DNA of 47,580 bases from the NCBI GenBank assembly GCA_035531535.1, contig DATKSV010000003.1, positions 1 through 47,580 of the forward strand, given 5' to 3'. Source of the DNA: AG-12 sp035531535 (GTDB lineage: Bacteria > Chloroflexota > Dormibacteria > Aeolococcales > Bog-877). The position numbers were made by a program, and so were the translations under genes. Numbering within the stretch: the first letter of the stretch is position 1; every line of letters begins with the position of its first letter. Below the pieces are notes generated by a model. It had not been told where the DNA came from. It ran no database searches and worked only from the letters and a program-made list of their open reading frames with translations. Below are positions 16,050 through 23,979 of the stretch, one piece after another.

Positions 16050-17444
16050 GTGCCGCTGCCTAGGACTCTTGGTGAACTACGGGGCAGCGAGTACCGGATG
16101 CGCTCGGTCCGGGAGGAGCTGCGGGACAACCTGATGGCTGCCCTGCGCTCGGGGCAGCCCCTGTTCGCGGGCCTGATCGGCTACCAGGAGACGGTGGTGC
16201 CGCAGGTGGAGAACGCCATCCTGGCGGGCCAGGACATCATCTTCCTGGGCGAGCGCGGGCAGGCCAAGTCGCGCCTGATCCGGGCCTTGACGTCGCTGCT
16301 GGATGAGCAGCTCCCGATCGTCGCCGGCAGCGAGGTCCACGACGATCCCTATGCGCCCATCAGCCGCTTGGGCAGGGACCTGGTGGCCGACTTGGGCGAC
16401 GCCACCCCGATCGAGTGGGTCCCCCGCGACCGCCGCTTCGGGGAGAAGCTGGCCACCCCCGACACCTCCATCGCCGACCTCATCGGCGAGGTCGACCCCA
16501 TCCGGGTGGCCGAGGGTCGCTATCTGGCGGACGAGCTGACCATCCACTACGGCCTGCTCCCGCGGGTCAATCGCGGCATCTTCGCCATCAACGAGCTGCC
16601 CGACCTGGCCGAGAGGATCCAGGTGGGGCTGCTCAACATCATGGAGGAGCGCGACGTCCAGATCCGGGGCTTCCAGGTGCGGCTGCCGCTGGACGTGATG
16701 GTGGTGGCCACCGCCAACCCCGAGGACTACACCAACCGGGGCCGCATCATCACCCCCCTCAAGGACCGCTTCGGGGCCCAGATCCGGACCCACTATCCCC
16801 GCTCCAGCGTCCAGGAGGCAGAGATAATCGAGCAGGAAGGGGCCTCGTTCGAAGGCCTGGGCGTCAACCTGCACGTGCCCGCCTACATGCGCGAGCTGGT
16901 GGCCGAGATCTCCCAGCTGGCCCGCCACACCGCCCAGATAAACCAGCGCTCCGGGGTGTCGGTGCGGCTTTCCATAGCCAACTTCGAGACCATGTGCGCC
17001 AACTCGATTCGGCGCGCGATCCAGCTCGGGGAGCCGGAGGCGGTGCCCCGGATCAGCGACCTGGTGGCCCTCGCCGCTTCCACCTCGGGCAAGCTCGAGC
17101 TGGAAACCTGGGAGGAAGGGGAGGACCAGGTCGTGATCCAGAAACTGGTCCGCGGCGCCATCAGCACCGTCTTCCGTCACCACTTCTCACTGCAGGAGTT
17201 CGCCCCCCTGCTGGCCCGCTTCGAGCAGGGCCTGAGCCTGGAGACCGGGGAGAGGATCCCCGCCTCGCGCTACCTCCAGATGGCGAGCTCACTGCCCGAG
17301 ACCGCCCGCATCCTGGCCGACCTGGACGAGCCCAACCAGCCCGCCTCGGTGGCGGCCGCGTTGGAGCTGGTGCTGGAGGGCTTGCACCTGGCCAAGCGGC
17401 TCAACAAGACCTCGGTGGATGGCACCGCCGTCTACGCCAGCTGA
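16050..17444 (+). CDS. MoxR/magnesium-chelatase-type AAA+ ATPase
   Basis: A 464-residue AAA+ ATPase of the MoxR/ChlI group. The Walker A region is GERGQAKSR (residues 67-75), the Walker B position reads GIFAINELPDL, and sensor 1 is VVATANPEDYTNRGRI. LNIMEERDVQIRG between them is typical of the subgroup. Such ATPases work with a von Willebrand A-domain partner to remodel proteins or insert metals and cofactors. Here the partner gene follows after 10 bp, and three more genes follow with gaps of 10 bp or less, so this is the first gene of an operon. The GTG start gives the family N-terminus; see the odd upstream leader at 15999-16049. Confidence 0.88.
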   Translation: MPLPRTLGELRGSEYRMRSVREELRDNLMAALRSGQPLFAGLIGYQETVVPQVENAILAGQDIIFLGERGQAKSRLIRALTSLLDEQLPIVAGSEVHDDPYAPISRLGRDLVADLGDATPIEWVPRDRRFGEKLATPDTSIADLIGEVDPIRVAEGRYLADELTIHYGLLPRVNRGIFAINELPDLAERIQVGLLNIMEERDVQIRGFQVRLPLDVMVVATANPEDYTNRGRIITPLKDRFGAQIRTHYPRSSVQEAEIIEQEGASFEGLGVNLHVPAYMRELVAEISQLARHTAQINQRSGVSVRLSIANFETMCANSIRRAIQLGEPEAVPRISDLVALAASTSGKLELETWEEGEDQVVIQKLVRGAISTVFRHHFSLQEFAPLLARFEQGLSLETGERIPASRYLQMASSLPETARILADLDEPNQPASVAAALELVLEGLHLAKRLNKTSVDGTAVYAS

Positions 17445-17454
17445 GGGACGCGCG

Positions 17455-19443
17455 GTGCCGTCCGCACGCCAGCGTTACAGCCGTTGGGACGGCAGCCAGG
17501 AAGGGGACTTCCCCGCCGCCGACGAGGTCTTCTCCCGGTTGGCCGAGGATGTCTTCCATGGCTGGGACTTCGACTCCGCCCTGCGCCGGCTGCTGAGCCA
17601 GGGCTTCAAGGACCCGCAGGGAAGGCGGCTGCCGGGGTTGGAGGGGCTGCTCGAGCAGATCCGGCAGCGCCGCCAGCAGCAGCTCCGGCGCTACAACCTG
17701 GAAGGTCTCTTCCAGGACATAGCGGAGCGCCTCGACGGGATCGTCAAGCGCGAGCGAGAGACCCTGGGGGAGCGCTTGGAGCAAGCCCGGGGCGAGCCCG
17801 GTGGATCTCTGGCACAACGGACCGCCAGCAGCCGGCTGAGCCAGCTCGACCAGCTGCCCCCCGAGCCCGGGTCGGCGATCGGGGAGCTGCAGAACTACGA
17901 GTTCATGGATCCCAGGGCCGAGGCCGACTTCCGGGAGCTGTTGGCCGAGCTTCGGCGCAATCTGGCGGAGTCGCACTTCCAGCAGCTGGGCCAGAGCATG
18001 CAGCAGATGGGCCCCGAACAGGTGGCCCAGATGCGCGCCATGATGGCTGACCTCAACGCGATGCTGGCCCGCCACCTGCGCGGCGAACCCCCTGGCTACG
18101 AGCAGTTCATGGCCAAGTGGGGCGACCTCTTCCCCGATCGCCCCCAGACCCTGGAAGAGTTCCTGGAGCAGTTGCAACGACGCATGGCGGAACTGGATTC
18201 CCTGCTGAAGTCGATGTCGCCGGAGGCGCGTCAGCAGCTCCAGGAGATGCTCGAGGGCGCCCTCTCCGATGAGGCGCTTCAGGCCGAGCTGGAGCAGCTC
18301 GCCCAGCTGATCGGGCAACTGGCCCCGGGCGACGGCGTGGGCAGCCGCTTCGGATTCTCCGGGGCCGAGGAGCTCAGCTTCCCCGAGGCCATGGACATGA
18401 TGGCCCGACTGCAGCGGCTGGAGGCGCTGGAACGCGGCTTGAGCCGCGCCGTGGAGGGGCAGGAGATGCCCTTGGATCTGCTCGAGCAGCTGGACTCGGA
18501 GCTAGGCCCGGAGGCGGCCGCCAGCGTGCGCCGGATCCAGCAGCTGCTGGAGGAGATGGAGCGCAACGGGCAGCTCCGCCGGGGCGAGCAGGGCCTCGAG
18601 CTGACCCCTCAGGGAGTGCGCCGGATCGGCCAGAAGGCCCTCCGCGACATCTTCTCGAATCTGCGCGGCGACCGCTTCGGGGGCCATCGGGTGGACCGTC
18701 CCGGCGGTGGCGGCGACCGCGGGGAGGAGAGCAAGGTCTACGAGTTCGGCGACCCCTTCACCCTGGATGTGGAACGGACCCTGATGAACGCCGTCCGCAG
18801 AGGCGAGGCGCGGGCCCCGCTGCGCCTGCTGACGGAGGACTTCGAGGTGGTGCGGCCGGAACAGACCGTGACCGCCAGCACCGTGCTGATGCTGGACATG
18901 AGCCGGAGCATGCCGCTGCGGGGCTACTTCTACGCCGCCAAGAAGATGGCCCTGGGGCTGGACGCCCTGATCCGCAGCCAGTTCCCCCGGGACAGCCTCT
19001 ACGTGGTGGGCTTCTCCGACTACGCCCGCGAGATCCCTCCCGGCGCGCTGGCTGAACTCTCCTACAGCGAGTATGTGTACGGCACCAACATGCAACACGG
19101 CCTGATGCTGGCGCGGCGCCTGCTCAACCGCCACCGCGGGGGCAACCGCCAGATCATCATCGTGTCGGACGGTGAGCCCACCGCTCACATGGAGGGCGAC
19201 CGAGCGGTGTTCTTCTACCCGCCCCTGCCGGAGACCTTCCAGAAGACCCTGCTGGAGGTCAGGCGCTGCACCCAGGAGAAGATCGTCATCAACACCTTCA
19301 TGCTGGAGAGCAACAGCTTCTTGGTCCAGTTCGTGAACCAGATCACCCGCCTCAACCGCGGCCGGGCCTTCTTTGTCAGCCCCGACCGGCTGGGTGACTA
19401 CGTCCTGGTCGACTATGTCAGTTCGCGGGCCCGCCCCGCCTGA
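17455..19443 (+). CDS. VWA-domain partner of the MoxR ATPase
   Basis: A 662-residue cytosolic protein. The first 470 residues are rich in Leu, Glu, Gln and Arg and predicted helical, with many coiled-coil-like stretches, and no fold is recognised. The C-terminal von Willebrand A domain (about 475-655) has an intact metal site: DMSRS from residue 481, the threonine in YGTNMQHGL, and the aspartate in IIIVSDGEPTAH. It probably binds client protein or metal and couples to the adjacent MoxR ATPase, as in ChlD/CobT and other MoxR-VWA pairs. GTG 17455 has GAGGGA upstream, 10 bp after the ATPase stop. The next gene starts 3 bp after its stop. Confidence 0.85.
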   Translation: MPSARQRYSRWDGSQEGDFPAADEVFSRLAEDVFHGWDFDSALRRLLSQGFKDPQGRRLPGLEGLLEQIRQRRQQQLRRYNLEGLFQDIAERLDGIVKRERETLGERLEQARGEPGGSLAQRTASSRLSQLDQLPPEPGSAIGELQNYEFMDPRAEADFRELLAELRRNLAESHFQQLGQSMQQMGPEQVAQMRAMMADLNAMLARHLRGEPPGYEQFMAKWGDLFPDRPQTLEEFLEQLQRRMAELDSLLKSMSPEARQQLQEMLEGALSDEALQAELEQLAQLIGQLAPGDGVGSRFGFSGAEELSFPEAMDMMARLQRLEALERGLSRAVEGQEMPLDLLEQLDSELGPEAAASVRRIQQLLEEMERNGQLRRGEQGLELTPQGVRRIGQKALRDIFSNLRGDRFGGHRVDRPGGGGDRGEESKVYEFGDPFTLDVERTLMNAVRRGEARAPLRLLTEDFEVVRPEQTVTASTVLMLDMSRSMPLRGYFYAAKKMALGLDALIRSQFPRDSLYVVGFSDYAREIPPGALAELSYSEYVYGTNMQHGLMLARRLLNRHRGGNRQIIIVSDGEPTAHMEGDRAVFFYPPLPETFQKTLLEVRRCTQEKIVINTFMLESNSFLVQFVNQITRLNRGRAFFVSPDRLGDYVLVDYVSSRARPA

Positions 19444-19446
19444 GCG

Positions 19447-20325
19447 ATGGCGGCATCCCCACTCGACCCATCCCGGCAGCAGTTCTCAGAGCGCCTGCTG
19501 AACCAGCTGCGGTCCCGCTACCCCAGTTGGGACTTCCAGCCCGCCGACCAAGGATTCGCAATCTCCGCCAGGAAGGAGCAGGCTCGGCTCTCACTCTCCT
19601 TGACCACTCTCTACCAGGCGGCGGCGGCGCCGGGATCGCTGGCCCCGGCCGAGATCTTGCGCTTCGTCCAAGCCGCCGGCCCCAGGCTCAGCGCGGCCGA
19701 GGCTGCGCCGGTGCCGGAGGGTGGGGTGCCCGACCCGGAGGCCCTGGTGTGGTGTGTGCGCACCCAGAAGGTGATCAGCCGCTACCCCCGCGCGGGTGAG
19801 CTGGTGACCAGGGAGCTTCCGGGCGGCCTGCTGGCGTTCGTGTCGGAGGCCCTCCCCGGCGAAATCATGCGCGGGGTATCCCTGAAGCAGGCGGCGGAGG
19901 GGGGCCTCAACGAGGCCGAGCTGGTGCGTCGTTCCGACCACAACACGGCGGTGCGGCTGCAGCGTTGGGAGCAACAGTTGGCGACATCTCCCCGCCAGGG
20001 CCGCTGGATCTTCCGCCACGACGTGCTCTTCTCCAGCAGCCTGCTGCTGGTGCCGCCGTTCCTGCAAGCGGTGGCGGCGCGCGGCCAGGGCAGCGCCGCC
20101 CTTCTGGTGCCGGACCGGGGCACCCTGGTGGCGGCGATCGGGGAGGGGGCTCAGCCGCAGCAGCTACGCCATGTCGCCCGCCGCCTCTACGGCATGGCCG
20201 ACAGCCCCCTCATCCCCTACCTGCTGCTGACCGACGGGCACAGCCTGGCGCTCCATCCCTCCGAGGCCGAGCCACGGCGCCCCTGGTCAGGCTGGCGCCA
20301 GCTCCTGGGAATGAGAGGGTGGTGA
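19447..20325 (+). CDS. YtpQ/DUF1444-like protein
   Basis: A 292-residue soluble protein. The N-terminal third (about 1-75) with QARLSLSLTTLYQ resembles the amphipathic domain of YtpQ-like proteins. The C-terminal part, WIFRHDVLFSSSLLLVPPF, LVPDRGTLVAAIGEG and PLIPYLLLTDGHSLAL, follows the DUF1444 pattern of a strand-rich domain ending in a LRDGxL-type strand. The biochemical role of this family is unknown. The tight position (3 bp after VWA, 4-nt overlap with NlpC/P60) says it belongs to the same complex or pathway. Family assignment is from motif layout and is moderate. Confidence 0.6.
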   Translation: MAASPLDPSRQQFSERLLNQLRSRYPSWDFQPADQGFAISARKEQARLSLSLTTLYQAAAAPGSLAPAEILRFVQAAGPRLSAAEAAPVPEGGVPDPEALVWCVRTQKVISRYPRAGELVTRELPGGLLAFVSEALPGEIMRGVSLKQAAEGGLNEAELVRRSDHNTAVRLQRWEQQLATSPRQGRWIFRHDVLFSSSLLLVPPFLQAVAARGQGSAALLVPDRGTLVAAIGEGAQPQQLRHVARRLYGMADSPLIPYLLLTDGHSLALHPSEAEPRRPWSGWRQLLGMRGW

Positions 20326-21200
20326 ACCCCGTCAGCGCCCCGCCAGCGCTGCTGACGGCACTGGATGGCCTGCGGGAGGAGGCGGCTCAGCGCTATGGGG
20401 CGCCCCCGCTGGTGGGCCTGACGGTGGTGCCCCGGGGCCTTCTGGGCTGGGTCGCCACCCCGGCTCAGGCGGACCAGGTGGCGGCGCTCGTGGCCGAGCT
20501 CTGGCCGGGAGCCAGGGCTCGCCTGCTGGTGCTGGGGGAGCGCCGGGCCCGGGTCGGCCTGCATGCGGTCACGCCGGCGCTCAACGTCTGGCGGACGCCT
20601 CCCGCGCCGGGGACCGAGCCGGAGCGAGTCACTCAGCTGCTTCCCGGGGACCCCCCAGCCGAGGTGATCGCGATCCGCCCCGGCCGTTTCCTGGTGCGAG
20701 CCCCGGGCCACGCCCTGGGGTGGGTGGCCCGGGGTGCCGGCTACCGCCTGGGCACGCCCTCTCCGGAGGGGGATCCGCCGGTCGACATCACCCAAGGTAC
20801 GGCCAGTTGGAGCCCCGAGCGGGTGCTGGCCGCAGCGCTGGCTTACGAGGGGCAACCGTACGTCTGGGGTGGCACCGGCGCCACCGGCATGGACTGCTCT
20901 GGCCTGCTCTGGCGGGCTTTCCTGACCGAGGGAATCCTGCTCCCCCGCAACAGCCGGGCGCAGCGCCGCCTGGGGCTCCGGGTGCGCCGCGAGGAGCTCC
21001 AGCCGGCCGACCTCCTGGGAGCGATCAGCCGGGGACAGCGGCGCTTCAGTCACGTGGCCCTGATGCTCGGCCCGGGCGAGGTGCTCCATGCCTGCAGTGA
21101 GCGCAGTCGAGTCCGCCGCGAGCCGCTGGCTGACTTCGAGCGCCGCTATCGGGTGCTGAGTGTGCGCCGCTTGCCGGGAGGCGTGAGCCCAGGACGGTAA
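20322..21200 (+). CDS. NlpC/P60 cysteine hydrolase
   Basis: A 292-residue protein with a C-terminal NlpC/P60 domain. The catalytic cysteine is in GMDCSGLLWRAF (C192), the histidine in FSHVALMLGPGEVLHA (H244), and a third polar residue is probably H256. The N-terminal 160 residues are strand-rich (VIAIRPGRFLVRAPGHALGWV) and resemble SH3-like wall-binding repeats. NlpC/P60 enzymes usually cleave gamma-D-glutamyl-diaminopimelate bonds in peptidoglycan. No signal peptide is visible, so the enzyme may act in the cytosol, on precursors or on a carrier-bound peptide. The GTG start overlaps the previous stop (GTGA), with an in-frame GTG 3 nt earlier also possible. The MurD-like gene follows after 10 bp. 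Confidence 0.85.
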   Translation: MNPVSAPPALLTALDGLREEAAQRYGAPPLVGLTVVPRGLLGWVATPAQADQVAALVAELWPGARARLLVLGERRARVGLHAVTPALNVWRTPPAPGTEPERVTQLLPGDPPAEVIAIRPGRFLVRAPGHALGWVARGAGYRLGTPSPEGDPPVDITQGTASWSPERVLAAALAYEGQPYVWGGTGATGMDCSGLLWRAFLTEGILLPRNSRAQRRLGLRVRREELQPADLLGAISRGQRRFSHVALMLGPGEVLHACSERSRVRREPLADFERRYRVLSVRRLPGGVSPGR

Positions 21201-21210
21201 TCTTCACTGG

Positions 21211-22764
21211 GTGAACCCCCCGACCCCTGCGGCGAGCCCGACCCCCGGAGCGGCGCTCGGCCCGCTGCGCCTGCCTCCGGCGCTTCAGGGCCTGCGGGAG
21301 CAGCGCGTTGACGTGATCGGGGTGGCCAGCGTCGAAGGCGGCGAGATGGCCGGCTACCTGCTGGCAGCCGGCTTCACCAAGGTGGTCGGCCACGATCTCC
21401 AAGCCGACCTGGAACAGCTCCGTCGAGCCCACCATCTGGCCCACGCCGGGGTCGCTGAGCCAGAGCGCCAGGCCCACCTGGAGCGGCTCCTGAGCGGCCT
21501 TGCCGGGCTCCACCTGGGGCCGGAGTACCTCGCCGGGATCGAGGACTCGGCGCTGCTGATTCCAACTCAGGCCTGGTTTATGCAAGCGGCCAATCTGAAG
21601 CTGGCTCAACTTAGGGACGAGGGCCGGCCCTTCTACTCCCTGATCCAGGCCTATCTCGACCTGGCCAGCGGCCCGGTGGTGGGGATCACGGGCAGCCACG
21701 GCAAGTCCACCACCGCCGCCCTGGTGACAGCCGCCCTCTCCCACGCCCAGATGTTCCCCGAGGTCTGGCTGGCCGGCAATGACCGGCACAACCGCCAGGC
21801 CCTGGAGCAGGTGGCCCGAGACGAGCTGGGAGCGGGCTGCCTGGTGCTGGAGATCTCCAACCGCCAGCTGCTCCAGATGGACCGCGCGCCGGCGCTGGCC
21901 GCGATCACCAACATCACCCCCAATCACCTCGAGGAGCACTCCGGGATGGCCGGCTACATCGCCTGCAAGCGGCGCATCTTCGACCTGCCCGGATGCCGGG
22001 TCGCGGTCCGCAACGGAGACGACCAGATCAGCCTTGGCACCGGCGCCGTCAGGGAGGGCATCAGGGAGCTCCGCTTCGCCGCCGCCCTGGCCGGGCTCGG
22101 GAGCTGCGACGGAAGCTTCGAGGAGGGCGGCGCGGTCTGGCTGACCAGGCAGGGCGATCGAGCCCTGGCGCTGGAGATCGAGCGCCTGCGCCTGCGCGGC
22201 GCCCACAACCTGGCCAATGTGAGGGCGGCGGTGGCCATCTGCGCCGGCCTGGACGAGTTCCGGCCAGAGCTTCTGCCGAAATTGGCCGGGGGGCTGGAGA
22301 GCTTCGGCACCCTGGCTCACCGCATCCAGCTGGTCTGGCAGGAGGCGGGAGTTGACTACTACGACGACCTCTCCAGCACCACCCCGCAGTCGACCGTGGC
22401 CGCGCTTCGGACGATCGGACGCCCCTGCGTGCTGATCGCGGGCGGCCAGGACAAGGGCATCGCCTTCGACCAGCTGGCGGACGAGGTCGGGCGCTCGCTG
22501 GCGGCGGTGGTGCTGCTGCCGGGAGCGGGTTCGGACCGGCTCCTGGGGGCGATCAGGGAGATGGGTGCTGGGGAGTCGGTGCACCGGACCGGCGATCTGG
22601 AAAGCGCCGTGGGGATCGCCCGCCGACTGGCCCGACCTGGCGATGCCATCCTGCTCTCGCCCGCCTGCCCGGGCTTCTTCTCGGCGAACTATCAGGCAGG
22701 CGGATTCCGACAGTCGGTGCGCCGGCTCTCTACTTCTCCTCGTCGACGAACGGGGCCAGCGTGA
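21211..22764 (+). CDS. Divergent MurD-like amide ligase
   Basis: A 517-residue Mur ligase with an unusual N-terminus. The P-loop GSHGKSTT starts at residue 161. The E, H and carbamylated-K positions of MurD are kept in LEISNRQL, TPNHLEEH and IACKRRIF, so ATP-driven acyl-phosphate chemistry should work. The residues that hold D-glutamate in E. coli MurD are not kept: the lysine of NDSKATN is replaced in DDLSSTT, and the serine and phenylalanine after SPAC are replaced in SPACPGFFSANY. The N-terminal UDP-binding domain is also divergent, and the protein is about 60-80 residues longer than usual MurD. I infer ligation of an amino acid to a non-standard acceptor. Its 3' end overlaps the antisense LysW-like gene by 35 bp. 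Confidence 0.75.
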   Translation: MNPPTPAASPTPGAALGPLRLPPALQGLREQRVDVIGVASVEGGEMAGYLLAAGFTKVVGHDLQADLEQLRRAHHLAHAGVAEPERQAHLERLLSGLAGLHLGPEYLAGIEDSALLIPTQAWFMQAANLKLAQLRDEGRPFYSLIQAYLDLASGPVVGITGSHGKSTTAALVTAALSHAQMFPEVWLAGNDRHNRQALEQVARDELGAGCLVLEISNRQLLQMDRAPALAAITNITPNHLEEHSGMAGYIACKRRIFDLPGCRVAVRNGDDQISLGTGAVREGIRELRFAAALAGLGSCDGSFEEGGAVWLTRQGDRALALEIERLRLRGAHNLANVRAAVAICAGLDEFRPELLPKLAGGLESFGTLAHRIQLVWQEAGVDYYDDLSSTTPQSTVAALRTIGRPCVLIAGGQDKGIAFDQLADEVGRSLAAVVLLPGAGSDRLLGAIREMGAGESVHRTGDLESAVGIARRLARPGDAILLSPACPGFFSANYQAGGFRQSVRRLSTSPRRRTGPA

Positions 22765-22903
22765 AAGGCTCCAGGGCCACCACCTCGAAGGCGGCTCCAC
22801 AATTCGGGCAGTCGACCAGGTCGCCCACCTCCTCCGCCTCGGTGAGGTCCAATTCGGCCCCACAGTCGGGACATTCGCTTGCCCTATCGGACGCTGGTGC
22901 CAA
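22730..22903 (-). CDS. LysW-like zinc-ribbon protein (possible amino-group carrier)
   Basis: A 57-residue acidic protein on the minus strand. TTG at 22903 is preceded by GGAGG with 9-nt spacing, and the stop is TAG at 22730-22732. Two zinc pairs, CPDCG (residues 11-15) and CPNCG (32-36), frame AELDLTEAEEVGDLVD, and FEVVALEPFTLAP follows. This is the exact layout of LysW, the carrier protein that holds aminoadipate or glutamate during lysine/arginine synthesis in Thermus and archaea. LysW ends in EDWGE, whose last glutamate is the attachment point; this protein ends FVDEEK, so attachment, if any, must use another residue. Its 3' end overlaps the MurD-like gene and its start lies 14 bp from the divergent PLP-enzyme start. 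Confidence 0.72.
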   Translation of the reverse strand: MAPASDRASECPDCGAELDLTEAEEVGDLVDCPNCGAAFEVVALEPFTLAPFVDEEK

Positions 22904-22917
22904 TCCTCTTCTCCTCC

Positions 22918-23979
22918 ATGCCCAGTCCTGACCCCGGGCCCGGCCCGGGGCAGTGGGATCACGCCGGCCTGTTTCAGGCGAGTGTACCCAGTGCGGCGCA
23001 GCTGAGCTTGGGCGAGGGCTGGACCCAGCTCCAGGCCGCCCGGGAGCTGGGCCTTGAGCTCGGGATCGCCGAGCTGTGGCTGAAGCGGGAAGACCTCTCC
23101 CCCACCGGCTCGCACAAGGCGCGCAGCCTCGGCCTCATGGTCTCGGACCTCAAGGCGCGCGGGATCTCGCAGGCGGTCATCTCCTCCTCCGGCAATGCGG
23201 CGGTGGCGGCGGCCGCGTTCTGCTCCCTGGCAGGGATCCGGTTGCTCAGCCTGGTCTCGCCCCGCACCGCGGCGGTCAAGCTCTCCGCCCTGCTCCGGCA
23301 GCCCCAGTTGGTGGTCGTAAGCGAGCACCCGGTCGCCCTCTTGCACCATGCCGTGACGGCGTGGGGGATGGCCGACCTGCGCACCTCGACCAACCGGCTG
23401 GGATCCGCCGCCTACCGCGGGATCGCCGCCGAGCTGGTGCCCGAGGGGCCCTGGCAGGCGGTCTTCGCGTTCGCCAACAGTGGCGCCACGGTACTCGGCC
23501 TGGCCGAAGGATTCAATCTCCTGCTCGCCGCTTCCGAACGGCCCCGGATGCACCTGGTCGAGGCCACCCCGGGGGGCGAGCTGACCAGGGCCTGGTACCC
23601 GCGGGGGCAGCGGACGGAGGCGTCGGGGGTCGGCGACCTAGGCACCCGGCGGAGCCGGCTGTCGCCGAGGGTGAGGCGGGTCGTCCGGGAGAGCGGGGGC
23701 CGAGGGTGGCGCGTCGGCCGGGCCAAGATGGAGGAAGCCCTGGCCCTGGGCGAGCGGCACGGAGTGGCCACGTCGTGGGAGGGGCTGGCCTCCCTGGCCG
23801 CGGCCCGGGAGGCCGCCCGCGAGGGTGGCGGCGGCAGGTGGGCGGTGGTTCTGAGCGGGGCTGCGGAACAGCTCGACCTGAGCCCGGTAGACCCCACCCC
23901 CACTGCGGCCGCGAGCACCCCTGGGGAGCTCGACCGGATCCTGACGGCGGCCGGCTTCGGGGCTGGGAGCGGCGCTTGA
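22918..23979 (+). CDS. Threonine-synthase-like fold-type II PLP enzyme
   Basis: A 353-residue PLP enzyme. Lysine 67 in PTGSHKARSLG is in the Schiff-base position, SSSGNAAVAAAAF is the substrate-carboxylate loop of threonine synthase/cysteine synthase relatives, and FANSGATVLGLAEGF fills the place of the glycine-rich phosphate-binding loop. The family does beta- or gamma-replacement and elimination on amino acids; diaminopropionate and threonine synthesis are both known. It lacks the long N-terminal region of true threonine synthase, so the reaction is open. ATG 22918 has no purine-rich ribosome site; TTG 22879 is in frame but would overlap the antisense gene more. The ATP-grasp gene follows with a 4-nt overlap. 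Confidence 0.75.
   Translation: MPSPDPGPGPGQWDHAGLFQASVPSAAQLSLGEGWTQLQAARELGLELGIAELWLKREDLSPTGSHKARSLGLMVSDLKARGISQAVISSSGNAAVAAAAFCSLAGIRLLSLVSPRTAAVKLSALLRQPQLVVVSEHPVALLHHAVTAWGMADLRTSTNRLGSAAYRGIAAELVPEGPWQAVFAFANSGATVLGLAEGFNLLLAASERPRMHLVEATPGGELTRAWYPRGQRTEASGVGDLGTRRSRLSPRVRRVVRESGGRGWRVGRAKMEEALALGERHGVATSWEGLASLAAAREAAREGGGGRWAVVLSGAAEQLDLSPVDPTPTAAASTPGELDRILTAAGFGAGSGA

Noticed and set aside
21046..23553. 835-codon minus-strand open frame
   Set aside because: Composition is that of the antisense of the MurD-like and PLP genes; no motif, start signal or family resemblance. Only the 57-codon LysW-like gene, in a different minus frame, is supported here.
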